The notes beneath the pieces are model-generated. The model was not told the DNA's origin. It saw only the letters and a list, made by a program, of their open reading frames with translations, and searched no databases. A program made the translations under genes and the position numbers. This document shows, piece by piece, positions 1 through 11,494 of a stretch of DNA of 64,000 nucleotides (positions are counted from its first letter, which is position 1; each line of letters begins with the position of its first letter). This stretch comes from Anthostomella pinea (Eukaryota; Ascomycota; Sordariomycetes; Xylariales; Xylariaceae): NCBI GenBank assembly GCA_963556695.1, contig CAUWAG010000007.1:930001-994000 (forward strand), given 5' to 3'.

Positions 1-968
1 CCGAGGTTCTTCAAGGATCGCAACGTGCTGTGCGCGATGATGTTCGCCTTCTTCTTCGGCGCCGCCTTCATCCCCTTGGTCTACTATCTTTGTGAGATTG
101 TCCCTCTCCGGGCTCCCCCCTCGAACCAGGGTAGCTAACGCGGGGTATAGCATTATACTTCCAAGCGATCCACGGAGACACGGCTGTCGAAGCAGCTCTC
201 AAGCTTCTCCCACTCCTCATCTCCGTGGTCATCAGCTCCATCGCATCCGGCGGCCTCGTCACGGCCTTTGGATACTACAACCCCCTCATCCTCGCCGAAA
301 TGGCCCTAGCAGCCGTCGGCGCCGGACTAATCACGACCTTCAACCTGACGTCACCTATGAGCCGATGGTTCGGCTTCCAGGTCGTCTACGGCCTGGGCAC
401 GGGCATCGGCTTCCAGGCCGGCGTGCTCGTCGTGCAGAACGCGGTGCCGGGCGAACTGGTGCCGCAGGGCACCGCCTGCGTGCAGTTCTTCCAGTCCCTC
501 GGCGGCGCCCTGTTCATCGCCGTCGCCCAGACCCTCTTCCAGAACGGCCTGCTCGCGGGCGTGGCGCGCGACGCGCCGCAGCTCGACGTCGCCGTCTTCA
601 TCAACAGCGGCCTGAGCCAGATCCAGCAGGTCCTGGAGGCCATGGGCCAGACGGACGCGCTGGCCGCTGTCCTGGGCGCGTACATGTCCGGGCTGAGGAA
701 CGCGTACTACATCACGGTGGCGGGCGCCTGTGCCGCCTTCGTGGTCGCCCTGGGCCTGCAGTGGAAGAAGATCGAGAAGCCGGGCGCTGTGGGAAAAAAG
801 GCGATAACGGATGTCGAGGAGGGGACCGGTCGCACTGCTAGTCCCGAGTTCGATCCTGCTCTCGAGGGAGCTGGGGGGTTAGGGGCTGCCAAGGGAGAAC
901 GGATCAGCTTGGTGAGCTGTACATCGGGGCTCAAAAGTGGTGAGGTTCGTACGCATATTTTGCGATAG
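1..968 (+). CDS. MFS drug-efflux transporter, DHA14 type, C-terminal part (5' end outside the window)
   Basis: Exons are 1..91 and 151..968. The intron at 92..150 has donor GTGAGA, branch site GCTAACG and acceptor TATAG. The protein reads through the left window edge in frame 1 and stops at TAG 966-968. It encodes the C-terminal half of a 14-helix major facilitator: alternating hydrophobic helices, the motif SLYFQAIHGDTA after the splice, and a glycine-rich helix GLGTGIGFQAG. This layout is typical of fungal DHA14 proton antiporters that export drugs or secondary metabolites from the plasma membrane. A hydrophilic tail follows the last helix (after QWKKIEKP). Substrate cannot be inferred, and no biosynthetic genes are visible next to it. 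The family is clear; the role is inferred. Confidence 0.85.
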
Positions 969-1738
969 GAGACTGATTACCTAGGTGCTAGAATGGCATG
1001 ATCTTCAACTCGTAAACAGCCCAGTTTTAGTCTTTACTTAGTGATGGTTTACGCAGTGTAGCCATTGTCGTTACTATGGCTCTTCGGAGGTAATTTTCGT
1101 CATGCTTGCAATGCTTAGTAGCGTCGTCACGATCACCGCTGTATCGAGCGAAGAAATGGGGCGAATTAGTCCGAAGCAAAGGGTGCTACCGGGGATAAGG
1201 GAAACGGCTGTAGCAAATCCAGATTGCTATGTGCTTGCGAGCTTTTGATTTTGAGAATGAGAAACCTGGGATTTGTTCTGCGCTTTACTTTCCCTTCCGG
1301 GGGCGGATTATTCGATGCTTCCCATTTCCTCTCCTTATCGTCATTACTTCCTCGCTCCAGGCCTCGTGAGATACTGTCCGACGAGTAACCCTAGAATCGG
1401 ACAAGTGCCGACAACAAGCAAGTCTTCAGATCCAACCCCATGATCAAACCCATCCGTTCAAGAGCCGGCATCATGTTGCTGTTCCCCGTCATCCTGGTGC
1501 CCACCCACCGACCCGAGAACCCCCGCACCGTTGAAGATCAGAGAACAGGTGGTCGGAACCCGGCTTCGCTGCAGTTTGATGTTGGGGTTGAGCTTGCTTT
1601 TCTTCACTGTCTCGACAGGTGCAGGTGCAGGTGCAGGCGCTGACCTCGTCGGTTTGATATAGCGTTGTGTCTCTAGGCGCGGTGCAGTTCTGAGAGGTCT
1701 TGTATGTTGCGTAGGTCTCTCTGGCGGGTTTTCTTCGC
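969..1738. other. Intergenic, no gene seen
   Basis: This stretch lies between the convergent MFS gene and the minus-strand locus. Short open frames lack coding character. A small GGTGCA repeat is present near 1616-1640. Nothing else is recognised. Confidence 0.5.
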
Positions 1739-2109
1739 TCATGCGGCTTTGCGCGTGATATCATAAGTATCAGTCTGCGGTGTATTTTGTAAGCTGGATT
1801 GTAACTGGCGACTGCGCTGAGGAGGGTCTGCCATCGGAGAGTTCTGTATGGAACTCTGCACGAAGCCACGAGACAGGGTCACATTGGCGTCGATATACAC
1901 CAACGAGCCTTGCCTCCTTTGGATCTTCATGAGTCCTTCTTCTTCCAAACTCTCCGTTCCAAAGAACAGATGGCAATGGCGGCCGTTGTGCCAGTTTCTG
2001 CATTTTGAAGTGTGATGTGCTGGAGGCGGAGTTTCCGAAAAGTGATGCTGGGAAAACGTGACTGCGCCAAAGTAGCGATAAGGCGCTTGACGAGCTTTTG
2101 CTTTGCCAT
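1739..2109 (-). pseudogene. Possible small basic-protein ORF in two frames, unrecognised
   Basis: An ATG at 2109 opens a 60-codon frame (starting MAKQKLVKRL) that ends at 1927. An overlapping frame entered near 1948 continues to a stop at 1739. The two frames look like one continuous coding stretch broken by a single-base shift in the AGAAGAAGAAGG tract near 1940. The ATG lies only 40 nt past the stop of the upstream membrane-protein locus. It could therefore be a separate small gene, a spliced tail of that locus, or chance. No domain is recognised. Confidence 0.25.
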
Positions 2110-2149
2110 GATGGTGACTGGGTCATTAATACGACTCTAATGGCTGTGG

Positions 2150-4847
2150 TCATACAGCAGCGTCCTCCAAGTGGAAGTACAAAGCCGTCAGCGCCGTAGA
2201 CAGCACGGCCACGATCCATTGTCCGATGCCGAACCCGCTGTCGATAGCTTCCTTCCGCACAAGATCGTGCACGAGCGCTATCGCGAAACTCGCAGCCAGG
2301 ATGCTGGCGACACACCACGCGATCAGGGGCTTGTTCGGCCCTTCGATGATGTGCACGCCCCAGCGGTAGATCTTCGTCGGGTCGTTCTCGGCTAGTAAGC
2401 TGTTGTTGAGCTTCTTGGGCAGACGATTGTAGAAGAGCATGTCCCATGCGGGATTGCCACTCGTGGCTGGATGATCGTCTGGGGGAGCCCAGAAAGTAGT
2501 GGAAGAATGCCCGGCGGTCAATCGGTGGCAGCGGATCGAGTGGGCATTCGTAGTAGTGGGCACGCTGTTGGTCTACTTCCGCCTTGGGCGGGATGGCGAG
2601 AGGCGATTCGTAGATACCGGTCTGTTTTCCTCCTCTTTGAGCGGCGAAGCGGACGAAGTGGATGTCGGAAGGGCGGTAGAGAAGGGTGTAGGCCTTCGCG
2701 GCGGAGAGTGTGATAGCGCTTACGAATGTTTGCTGGAAGCTGAGCATTAGCTGGTGTTCTTGAATGATACGTACGACCTCTCGAGCAGTCATGTCGGACA
2801 TACCAAACAGCTCTATGTCGTTCTTTGCCAAGACGTTACCGAGACAATCCTTAAGCTGGATCTCACCGAGTGAGACCAGGTGCTTGCTACGGTTTACGCA
2901 GAGCTCGAAATACTCTGGTGATGATCCATTGGAACCTGTGGTTGCAGCATTGACTGTTCCTGCAGGCGCAGGGGCTACATGGACAGCCTGGTTGTTCTGT
3001 GTATCTACGAGCGGACGGCCGGAAGAGGAAGATTGTGTTGTGCCGGTACCATAGCCAGGGGTTACTGTGTTCGCTCTATTTGCAGTAGAGACAGCGCTTG
3101 AGCCTGTTGCTGGCGAATTATTGGCCTTGGAGGGTACGAATGCAGCCATGCTGGGCAGAACTGCAATGAGGGACCAGACATCGCCGAGTGAAGTCTCGGG
3201 TGCCAGGTACGTAGCTGCTGTTCTCTCCATGATGAATGCTAGCGCCGGCATAGCCAATAGGGCACCCATTCATAGGAGCTTTTGCGGCACCTGGTTTCGG
3301 ATGACCGAGTAGTAGTAATTGTCTCCGCGTAGATGAGGCCTGATGCTGAGCAGAAGGGCAACCGTGGTCACGGCTGGTGCAACCTCTCGGTGATGCGTCA
3401 GCCTGAGCCAATACAATGGCCGTAGGTACATGACCATGCACCCCATCACCTCTATGCAAGGCCATGCTCTGCGATTCGTATCGATGACACCAAGTACTGC
3501 CAGCCTCCTGCGCTCGCCCATGAGAGGCGCAAGCGACGGTCGATCTTGCGCCGTCGTAGAATCATGGCCTGAGTATGCATCTCCAAGGGTACGTTCGAAA
3601 GCAGTGACGTCCTGTCCGCCGAGGTAATCTCCATACATGACTTGCCCGCAGCTACAACGCCATTCCAGACGCTTGTAGCCCTGGTACGGCCGCGGTCGCA
3701 TGTGCTTGAGCATACGGTGAATCGTACTCGACAGAAAGGATTCCGGCCAAGTCGGCTTATGCCATCCCGCAGCGTACACTTCTGCCTCAGTAGGGACGAT
3801 AGAAGGTCTCATATGACTTGGTGCGCCTGCTAGTACCACTTGAGATCTGTCTCCCTGCAGGTCCGGAGCAGACGTTTGTGCGACTCTCTGAACGTACTGG
3901 CTAATGGCGAAAGGGATAATCCCAATACCAATAGTCCACAGGAGAAGCTTACCCAGGCCGTTGGTGGGATCAACTTCAGCATTCGAAGAGCCAGGAACGT
4001 GGACCTTGGAGTATTGAGTATAACCATCTACGTAACCATCTGCGTAAGCAGGAGCTGTCAGGGCACCGGCCCAGACAACCACTTGAGCAAGATGTCGCAC
4101 CGAATTTGACTGAGTCGCCATATGCCATCCGCTCGATGAGATCATGTCGAGAGAAGGTGTGACTTGGACGTCGCTGCTCTGAGGAATCAGTTCGACGATG
4201 CTCTTTGCCATGCCGCGCAAGCTGGGCTGAACTGAGCGCCCTTCGGTTCCAAAGGCTGTCTCTTCGTTCTCTTGACTGACTGTGCGAGAACTTTGCTGAT
4301 GTGTGTTCTCGCCGAATACCCTCAGTGATTCCGGACTTTCCTGCAACGTCTCATGGCTGGATGACTCGAATATTGTGGTATGATCTTGAAGTAGCCTGCT
4401 TTCAAGGACATTGTCATCTTGCTGATCAGGGGTTGACTCCAGTGCAAGCAAGGTGTCTGCGAGTAACGGTGATGGTAGTCCATTGAAGTCGAGACCCTCC
4501 TTCGAGTCTTTTTCTACCGCCTTGCTCTCGGTCCCCTTCACCAAGAGGCGTGCTGCGGCGTAGGTGCGGCGGATGGGCTCATTCTGGAGCAATTGAGCTA
4601 GCATGTTGTTCTCAATAGTGATCATCGTTGACTCGCTGGCGCGCGCGAGCTCAACGGGTGCTGATCGCCATGGCAGGGTGGCTTTTCTGAGATCATGCTC
4701 ATTCTTATGGTACCACTCCCGCCTTTGGTTCTCGTCGTTGTTGCTATTCATTCGGATTGGGACGATATAGAGCTTGGCCTCTGTCTTTCTCGATCCTCGT
4801 TTACGTATGTTGTGGCCAAGAAGATATCGCCAAGGATTTTGAGGCAC
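2150..4847 (-). pseudogene. Large fungal membrane protein of unknown function, interrupted by a stop and a frameshift
   Basis: From 4847 to 3272 the minus strand reads about 525 codons. They hold a hydrophilic N-terminal region, a helix around LLLWTIGIGIIPFAIS, and a cysteine motif RLEWRCSCGQ. A TGA at 3270-3272 interrupts. The same frame resumes immediately (MGALLAMPALAF) and runs to about 2491, including YFELCVN and DPLPPIDRRAFFHYF. There the sense shifts by one base into the frame that carries NRLPKKLNNSLL and GWGVHIIEGPNKP, then two C-terminal helices, and stops at 2150. The motif order matches what I recall of an uncharacterised ascomycete membrane-protein family. No acceptable intron removes either break. 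The TGA could be CGA changed by a C-to-T event. Coding continuity may extend upstream into the J-domain gene. A sequencing error is possible for the frameshift. Confidence 0.5.
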
Positions 4848-5263
4848 GTTCTCCTTGAGCCACCACTTCTTGAGCTCGTACTCATACTGACTTTCCTAAG
4901 CAACGGGTATGGCGAGTTCGTATACGGATTGCCTCGTGCTTGCGTCTGCTGGCTTGGGCTATGGCTCGGGTATGGGCCAGCATTCCGCCTGTCCTCATCG
5001 TATTTCTCTTCCGTAACACGGTCACCCAAAACCTCGCGAGCTGTCTGAATAGCCTGAAACTTTAGTGTGGACTCCTCGTTTCCACCATTGCGGTCGGGAT
5101 GATATCGCAGCGCGAGTTTACGGTACTGCTTCTTGATGTCGTCGTTACTGCAGGTGGGAGGAAGCTGTAGATCGGCATAGTAGTCGTGGGAGATGTGTGC
5201 CTGCGAAGCATGTTAGCCTCTACATCCCCTGTGTTGCTGACTACTGCCACTGACTTTGGCCAT
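4748..5263 (-). CDS. J-domain (DnaJ-type) protein, possibly the N-terminus of the adjacent membrane protein
   Basis: ATG at 5263-5261 gives MAK. An intron at 5201..5254 (donor GTCAGT, branch GGCTAAC, acceptor CGCAG) joins it to AHISHDYYADLQL. Residues 4-68 form a J domain with the Hsp70-stimulating HPD tripeptide in RYHPDRNGG and the later motif EVLGDRVTEEKYDE. It would recruit and stimulate an Hsp70 partner. The frame continues through a Pro/Ser/Gln-rich linker (ARGNPYTNSPY) and, read straight on, stops at 4748 after 153 codons. Past about 4900, however, another frame (YEYELKKWWLKEN) looks more protein-like and leads into the neighbouring 525-codon frame. Either a frameshift or an unrecognised intron near 4890-4930 separates the J domain from that segment. 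The J domain is certain; the C-terminal end is not. Confidence 0.65.
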
Positions 5264-5611
5264 CTTGGCAGCTACCTCATCACCCAAGTCACTAGTGCGC
5301 GGTTTCGAAGAACGTTGTCAAGGCCAATGTCCTTATGACAGTAGAAGGAAAAGAGAGAGTGTGGTAGGTGATGAAGGGGGCGACAAGAAGAGGGACATCA
5401 CTGCATCAGGCTGAGATGCATAGCCACCTGGAGATTAGCTCATCCAGGATGCTGCGCCTGCGGTGGCCTGACAACCAACGTCGATCACAGCGGATGCACG
5501 TTGTGATTGGTCTTTGTCTGACGGGTGGTATTTCATCTCAAGAGAATGACGAATTAGTATGAAGAGGATTCATACTCTCCCAAAGCAAAGCGATTATCTT
5601 AATACAAAAAC
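5264..5611. other. Intergenic between two minus-strand genes; promoter of the J-domain gene
   Basis: It contains the upstream region of the J-domain gene and the downstream region of the polyglutamine gene. No clear TATA box, RNA gene or repeat is visible. Confidence 0.4.
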
Positions 5612-6695
5612 TTATTCCTCCAAGTCCCACGGCGCATCCTCCTCCGAATCGTGCCCTTGTGCAGACTCCGGGGCCATGGGCGCAGGCGGAGCCGCAAGCG
5701 GAGGCTCATGCCTCCCCGAGACGCATCCAAGCCACGCGATCATGTCCCTCCCACAGCAGCTGTAGCGAAAGCCAATCGGGCAGCGCCGACGGTTGTACGG
5801 CGTGTCCTCGGGCGTCTCGATCCTCATGGCATGCCATATCGGCGAAGACGCGTTGACCTGCGGCGTTCCTGCAGGGCGCGTGTTCTGTTAGCTGGTGGCT
5901 TGGGGTTGGGGTGGAGGGAGACGTACCGCTGTGATAGTGACAAGCGTTGGGCCCGTTGTTGTCCAGGAAGTAGCTCCGATGGCAGTTGCCGCAGATCGCC
6001 TGTTCTGGGAGGTAGTTGAAGTTGCTGGGGGTGGGGGTGTCGGGGGTGGCATTCGTGATGCTGCGGGTGGTATTCGTAGTGTCGGGGGTGGTATTTATGG
6101 TGTTGGGTGAGTCATTCTTCCTGGTGTCCGGGGTGGCAAACATGGTGTCGGGGGTGGTAGGCGTGGTGCCGGAAGTCGGCGGCGGCGGTACTGTGACAGC
6201 TAGCGGTGGCTGCTGTTGTTCCGGCTGCTGGTCCTGGACCTCAATATTCTGGTGCTGATGCTGATTATGTGCTAGCTGGGCCTGCTGATGTTGTTGTTGG
6301 TGTTGATGCTGTTGCGGTTGCTGCTGTTGTTGCGAGGCTACGCTCAAGCCGTGATTGGTGACCACTTGGCGGTTGTTTGGGCTGTGACCAAACAAAACAG
6401 CATCTAATTCGGCAATGTCTTCGTGCGTAAAGCGTTGGTGTTGATGCTGTTGCGGTTGCTGCTGTTGCGGTTGCTGCTGTTGCGGTTGCTGCTGTTGCGG
6501 TTGCTGCTGTTGCGGTTGCTGCTGTTGCGGTTGCTGCTGTTGCGGTTGCTGCTGTTGCGGTTGCTTCTGTTGTTGCGAGGCTACGTTCAAGCCGAAATTG
6601 GTGAGGTCCACTTGGCGTTTCCCAAACAAAACAGCATTTAATTGGAAAACATCGTCGTTGGTCAAGCCATCCAGATCGTCTCCCTGTGCGCCCAT
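5612..6695 (-). CDS. Polyglutamine-rich protein with a C-terminal Cys/His zinc-binding-like cluster
   Basis: Exons are 5927..6695 and 5612..5868. The intron at 5869..5926 has donor GTACGT, branch AGCTAAC and acceptor CTGCAG. The product is 341 aa. I chose the ATG at 6695 (MGAQGDDLDGL); the frame is open further upstream but without an ATG. A module of the type DDVFQLNAVLFG, then ASQQQ and a glutamine tract, occurs twice (second copy DIAELDAVLFG). The first tract holds PQQQQ repeats. A Thr/Pro/Asn-rich linker follows (repeats of TTPDT). The C-terminus has CGNC, CHYHSG across the splice, RRRCPIGF, CCGRD and GCVSGRHE, which resembles CHORD-like cysteine/histidine clusters found in many uncharacterised fungal proteins. 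Function is unknown. Gln- and Thr-rich regions suggest an aggregation-prone or regulatory protein, by inference only. Confidence 0.75.
6451..6570 (-). repeat. Coding minisatellite, 15-bp unit, 8 copies (PQQQQ)
   Basis: The plus-strand unit TGCGGTTGCTGCTGT occurs eight times head to tail. Only the last copy has a substitution, giving KQ. It encodes PQQQQ on the minus strand and preserves frame. Near-perfect identity between copies points to recent expansion. Confidence 0.95.
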
Positions 6696-7987
6696 CTTGG
6701 ATCGGGGGCTGTCAAGCGTTGGTTCTGGTAGCTGATTAGGTAGGGAGACCGGCGCCAGGATGCGAATACAAAACTGACTGTGCAACTGGCCAGGCGAGAG
6801 ATGACTGGTCGGGTCCGGTATATACGGAAACGACGATGACGACTGCGTAGAGAGAAAGAGCGGGACAGCTGACCGAATACGGTATATACGGGAAACGACG
6901 ATAGCGACTGCGTGAATGGAAAGAGACAGAGCGACGCTACTTAGAAGTCGCGACCTACCGTCAGGTACTGTAATTTGTGACCGTCGCTGGGTAATTGATG
7001 GTGCTCAATGTTTGCATGTCTCCCCCTATCCCGTGGGCCGTTGCCCGGTACCCTTTATTAAGATAGTGCGGAGAGAAACAGGTGTGCTTGAAGACCACTG
7101 ATGTGTGTCACCTTCTTGGTATATTGGACTGGAAAGATTCCCTGGAGGACTATTGACAGTGCTGACTCATAGATATGGTACTCCATGATGATAATGTTAC
7201 CCCTTTCCGTGTTCCATAACCACGATGTTTACAAAATTACTAGACTTCCATGCCGAGTGACAATTATATCCTTTTCGGGCACCGGGATTGTACGTGTATT
7301 CCTGGTGTATGGCTTTGTTGAACCTTGCCTGCGTACGATATGATATAACATGTGTTTATGCGGCATGGGCCTGCATGGGAACGTGATAGAAAGAAGTGGT
7401 ATGGACATTGCTGGAATTAAGGTAAATGAGTCTGAGGACTCATGACCTGTCCCATGGTTCGCCAATCTTCGTGTGAAGGTTCGCTCATAACGACATAAGT
7501 CGATCCTCTAAAATTGTCCATTAACTTCTTTAATGTCCCCTGTGCAGGAAGGTCAGGGTGTGCCTTCTGGCAGGGCCCAGAATACCATGTTACGATGACT
7601 ATTATTCTGGATGTTCTGCTTCCTGTCTAGAAGGATGGGAGCGTGTCCCATCCGAAAGGTCACTTAAGTACTAGATACAGTGCAAACGGTACCTTGTCCC
7701 TTGGGCAACAATCCGGCCCAACCGACAAGATGCCTGACAGCTGGAACCAGCTGGATCCTCAAGGGTCTTCGTTTGCTCGTATCTAGCACATCATTCCATG
7801 CGCTATGTGCTAGGATCAAATGTCAGCCAAACCAACTCATCGGTGTCTTCTATAAAAAGCGCCTTCAATTTAATAAATTCGGTACAACAAATGTAATATC
7901 ATTATTGCACTTCTTCTAACTATAGTTTATGGACATTAAAGGGGCTCAAGGCGAGACCAGTATCATAGTATGATTGCTAATCCTCAC
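6696..7987. other. Intergenic, no gene seen
   Basis: This is the upstream region of the polyglutamine gene, with duplicated short words such as CGGTATATACGG near 6816 and 6878. Open frames here (for example 7229-7465 and 7680-7919) lack domains or coding character. Confidence 0.45.
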
Positions 7988-9238
7988 TTCTTAGGTATTT
8001 CTTTTTTTTTGTCCGCAAGGACAAAGACAAAGAAACAGAGCTCTTCAAGTAATGGTTACGGGAAAGAAATATGGACACTGACCTTGTCATCTACTCGGAT
8101 GGATCACAGTTGGACGACCAAGGCACAACCCGCACTGGATGGGGTTACACCATCAGGAAAGGCAACACTACACAAGAAATATATCAGGGAAAAGGCAGAC
8201 TTCTTTAAACAGAAGTAATAGATACTGAAGTCCATAGTGCTCTCCAAGGTCTTGTAACAGCCAGGGCAATTAGACGCAGAAAATGCCGATATGTCTGCCT
8301 GGACAACACGTCAGTGGTAGATGGGCTCAATGGGACTTCACCCGAGACATCACAGATCATTTTTCTACAATTCCAAGAACTTGCCACAACACACATTCCT
8401 GGAGTGACTGTCAAGTGGATTCCTGGACATAGAGATATTAATGGCAACAAAGCTGCTGACATACTAACAAAAGAGGGTGCCATACTAGAAACGGACACAA
8501 CAAACCTTCCTATAATCTCTTGGATAAAAAGAGATCTCAAAAAAAAGAGCAAGAAAGAATTTAATTAATAATAAAAAAACCAATCAGAACTTAGGTATTA
8601 AGAAGTATACTCACATATAATAACTAAAAGGGACCTTATATATTTTAAAAGGAGCACTTTACACAGACTTCTAGCAGCCGGATCTGGACATGGCGACTTT
8701 GCTAGATATCACTAATGTTTTGGGCATACAGACTCGAATAATCACTACAACTGCGGTAAAAAGAAAACACCATAATATATTTTTTATTTATAAGAGGCTT
8801 GGGAAAAATTGACTGCTGCTTAGGTACTCGCCTAGGACAACCTGTTTACAGTATTTAGAGGAGAGGAGCACAGAATGGGCAAAATTCGTGGAGAAGAGCA
8901 AATTCTTCTCATCAATCTATCCCCAATAAATAGCTGTTCTTAAAGGACCAGATAGATGACCCCAAAGTCATCCAGCCGCAACAATGGGGATGGGCTCGTG
9001 AGCGGGACTGACTGTACTTATTATCCTGATACCTCCACAACCCTGCGATACAGAGGCTCTGGGAGGCGTGGTTTGCACTACTGAGGAGCGATCCCCCACG
9101 TTAAATACAATCAATCAATCAATTATTATCTTGATACCTCCACAACCCTGCGATGCAGAGGCTCTGGGAGGCGTGGTTTGCACTACTGAGGAGCGATCCC
9201 CCACGTTAAATACAATCAATCAATCAATTCTTAGGTAT
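7988..9238 (+). mobile_element. 5'-truncated LINE (Tad/I-like) copy with 11-bp target-site duplication
   Basis: The direct repeat TTCTTAGGTAT at 7988-7998 and 9228-9238 flanks the insertion. LINE homology starts at 8012 (TCCGCAAGGACAAAG) and matches the 3' part of the larger copy at 25417-31002. It contains the RNase H domain (IYSDGS and GHRDING-type motifs, 8080-8568) with several nonsense changes. The 3' end is a CAAT-type simple tail. A 105-bp terminal segment is tandemly duplicated (9018-9122 and 9123-9227), so the element has two consecutive 3' ends. Confidence 0.9.
9018..9227 (+). repeat. Tandem 105-bp duplication of the LINE 3' end
   Basis: Two copies differ at only a few positions (for instance TTATCCTGAT versus TTATCTTGAT). 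Each ends in TTAAATACAATCAATCAATCAA. The second copy abuts the target-site duplication exactly. Confidence 0.9.
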
Positions 9239-10075
9239 CTTTAACAACACCACTATGACCTATAACAATCCAGGCAACTGCACCACCAAGTCAATGCACT
9301 AATAATGCTCATCAGTTTGTCGCTCACTATGCTGGCAGTTCCGGCTCGAAATCCGAGAAGGGGCCCGGCATGCCGTTTACTGCCCTAACTGGAGCTGGCA
9401 AGGGCCAATGGCCCAGCATGGATCAAGGCCTTCATGAAGAGTGCCTGCTCGCCAAGAGTCGCCATATCGACATGCTCTCTTGGCCGGCTGCTGAGAATGT
9501 GGCTGTCTGCGTCGCCACAATTACGTCTGTCTTGAGCCGCGTTGGCAAAGGCATCATATATAATAGCAGCCGGGCCTCCAGGCATGAGCGTTGTGCCTGC
9601 CACTCCAACAACGCCTCAGGGTCCCGGTGCTCTGCAGGTACTGAAATCCTGGCTCCCCGGTATCACGACAGCCGTACCTGTGGAGACTGGGCCTGCGATT
9701 GGAGGATATCCCAAAGCGTCGCCACGACAACCGCGTGTAGCCTCAGGGAACCCACTGTCGATACTTCTGTATGCTGGAACATGACGTGGTTGGGTCGATA
9801 CTTGTGAGGCCTGGCTGAGAGATTCGTAGCAAAACAATACCAGATACTGTGAGATTTCAAACCGTTCTGTATTGAAAGGAAAGAGAAGAAGATCTCTGGG
9901 GGAGAAGCCCCCATATGTACAGGTGTGCCATCAGGGTGACCAGATAATCATACGATAATGGCGCCAGGATCCTGGTGGCCTGAGGGTGGGCTGACTGCCC
10001 TGAAGCTAAACCCATTAGCGCATTCAGCCCCGAAAGCCTCAGCCTGGTATGATATCCAACAGATACATACCAAAA
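9239..10075. other. Intergenic, no supported gene
   Basis: A 145-codon frame at 9370-9807 (+) and overlapping frames on the other strand show no recognisable domain. This is the downstream side of the TDT transporter gene. Confidence 0.4.
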
Positions 10076-11494
10076 CTATGTACCATGCCTTCCCCAAGAA
10101 AACCCAGTTCTACCAGTATGCACCCTACGATCCCCCCGATGAAACTTCATATCCTTATCCTCATCCTTCCCCGGCCACAAAAGCTTCCCCTCCCATAGCG
10201 CTTTGATATGAAAGACGGCCGTGAACAACCACATGATGACAAGCATAATCGTCAGAGCGCTACAAATGCCGTTGATACCAGCACTGTTATTGAACGCTTT
10301 CCCAACCTGAATCGCCGCTAACGTTAACCCAGCGTTGGGGAAGACGAACGCCCACCAGTTTAGGGTGAAGGTCATTCTTTTGCTTCCGGATATGACGGCG
10401 ACGGTGGAGATGAAGAAGAACCAGAGGGCGAAGAGGATGATGAAAGTCCCGGACATGATGCCCATGACTTTTACGATGTCGCCGTCGGGGAGGGAGGAAG
10501 ACATGTTGAAGACGTGTGGGGGGAGGATGTTGGGAGCGCGGGTACCTAGGGAGATGAGGCCGGCTGCTGTGTAACCTATCATTATTTGTGTTAGTGAGAT
10601 GTTCGAGTTTGTAATGGGACGGGGGATGATGAGGAGGGCACGTACCGGCTGGCCCAACACTGACGTACATCCCCGGCCTAGTAGGCGGAGGAGGTAGGAC
10701 GCTGGACATGAGTCGCAGCGTGTATATTGTATACATCATCAGTGCCACCGTCCATGCAAGACCCTGTAGCATTACTGCGCTCACCCACATGGGATACGCC
10801 GCGCTCTGCGGCTGACTCGGTATGAAAGTCCCAGCCATAGGTCCAATAACCAGCAATGGGTAGATAGGGAAGATCCACGCCGGTAAGGCATTCTCCACAG
10901 CCAACCTCTCCTCTTGAAAGAAAGTGTAGTACTGGAAGACCGCCACCAGCAGTACAGTACCGACGTACATCCAGTACAGCACTTCTATTGCTTTTACAAG
11001 CCAGGGTCCGGTATGAGGCACGCCATACGCTTGCATGCAGTTCAATATGAGCGAGACGCTGACCCAGTATGCGCCAAAGAATAGCCCCTCAACAGGATGG
11101 TGTAAGGATGCAGTGAGCTTCGCAGGGACGAGGATGAAGCGCGTAGCCATCATAGCGTTGAAGAGGGCGAAGAGTATGAGGTCGAGGATGAAGAAGATCT
11201 TGCCGATGGTTTGCAGGCCGTCGAAGCGGTTGGGCGTTTGGGCGAGGACGACGGCGATGGCGCCTGTGGACATTGTGCATGCGAACCATGGCCTTTGCAT
11301 TGCCCGTTAGCGATGGTGGTGTTGCAGTGCTAGAGTGTGCGGTTTGATTGTCCATACCAAGTGAAGTGTTCTAGTCGGTCTCGTAGACCTACCTTTCCTG
11401 GAGGCCCGGCTTCATCTGGATCACTGCCTTCCTGCTCTTTCTTGGTGCGTTCCTCGTCCGCCTCTGCGCCGCCGCGAGCAACGAATCGCGGCAT
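10076..11494 (-). CDS. TDT-family (Mae1/SLAC1-like) malate/C4-dicarboxylate or anion transporter
   Basis: Exons are 11358..11494, 10646..11292 and 10076..10575, giving 427 aa. Intron 1 (11293..11357; donor GTATGG, branch GCTAACG) is confirmed because splicing completes the family motif HFTWPWFACTMSTGA. Intron 2 (10576..10645; donor GTACGT, branch CTCACTAAC) joins GPAG to YTAAG. A charged, probably cytosolic N-terminus of about 45 residues precedes nine to ten hydrophobic helices; the tail is hydrophilic. The family includes the S. pombe malate permease Mae1, fungal sulfite pumps and plant SLAC1. The FTWPWFACTMSTGAIA region looks more like the malate branch than the sulfite branch, but substrate is an inference. 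It should sit in the plasma membrane. The start at 11494 follows an in-frame TAG 60 nt upstream, unless a further 5' exon exists. Confidence 0.88.

Noticed and set aside
6451..6570. Regularly repeated units resembling a CRISPR array
   Set aside because: The 15-bp units are contiguous with no spacers and encode PQQQQ in frame; the DNA is fungal.
6423..6641. Plus-strand frame of Leu/Arg repeats (LLRLL)
   Set aside because: It is the antisense shadow of the polyglutamine minisatellite; the minus-strand frame has introns and a domain.
9370..9807. 145-codon plus-strand ORF
   Set aside because: No domain, no start context, overlapping frames of similar length on both strands; likely chance.
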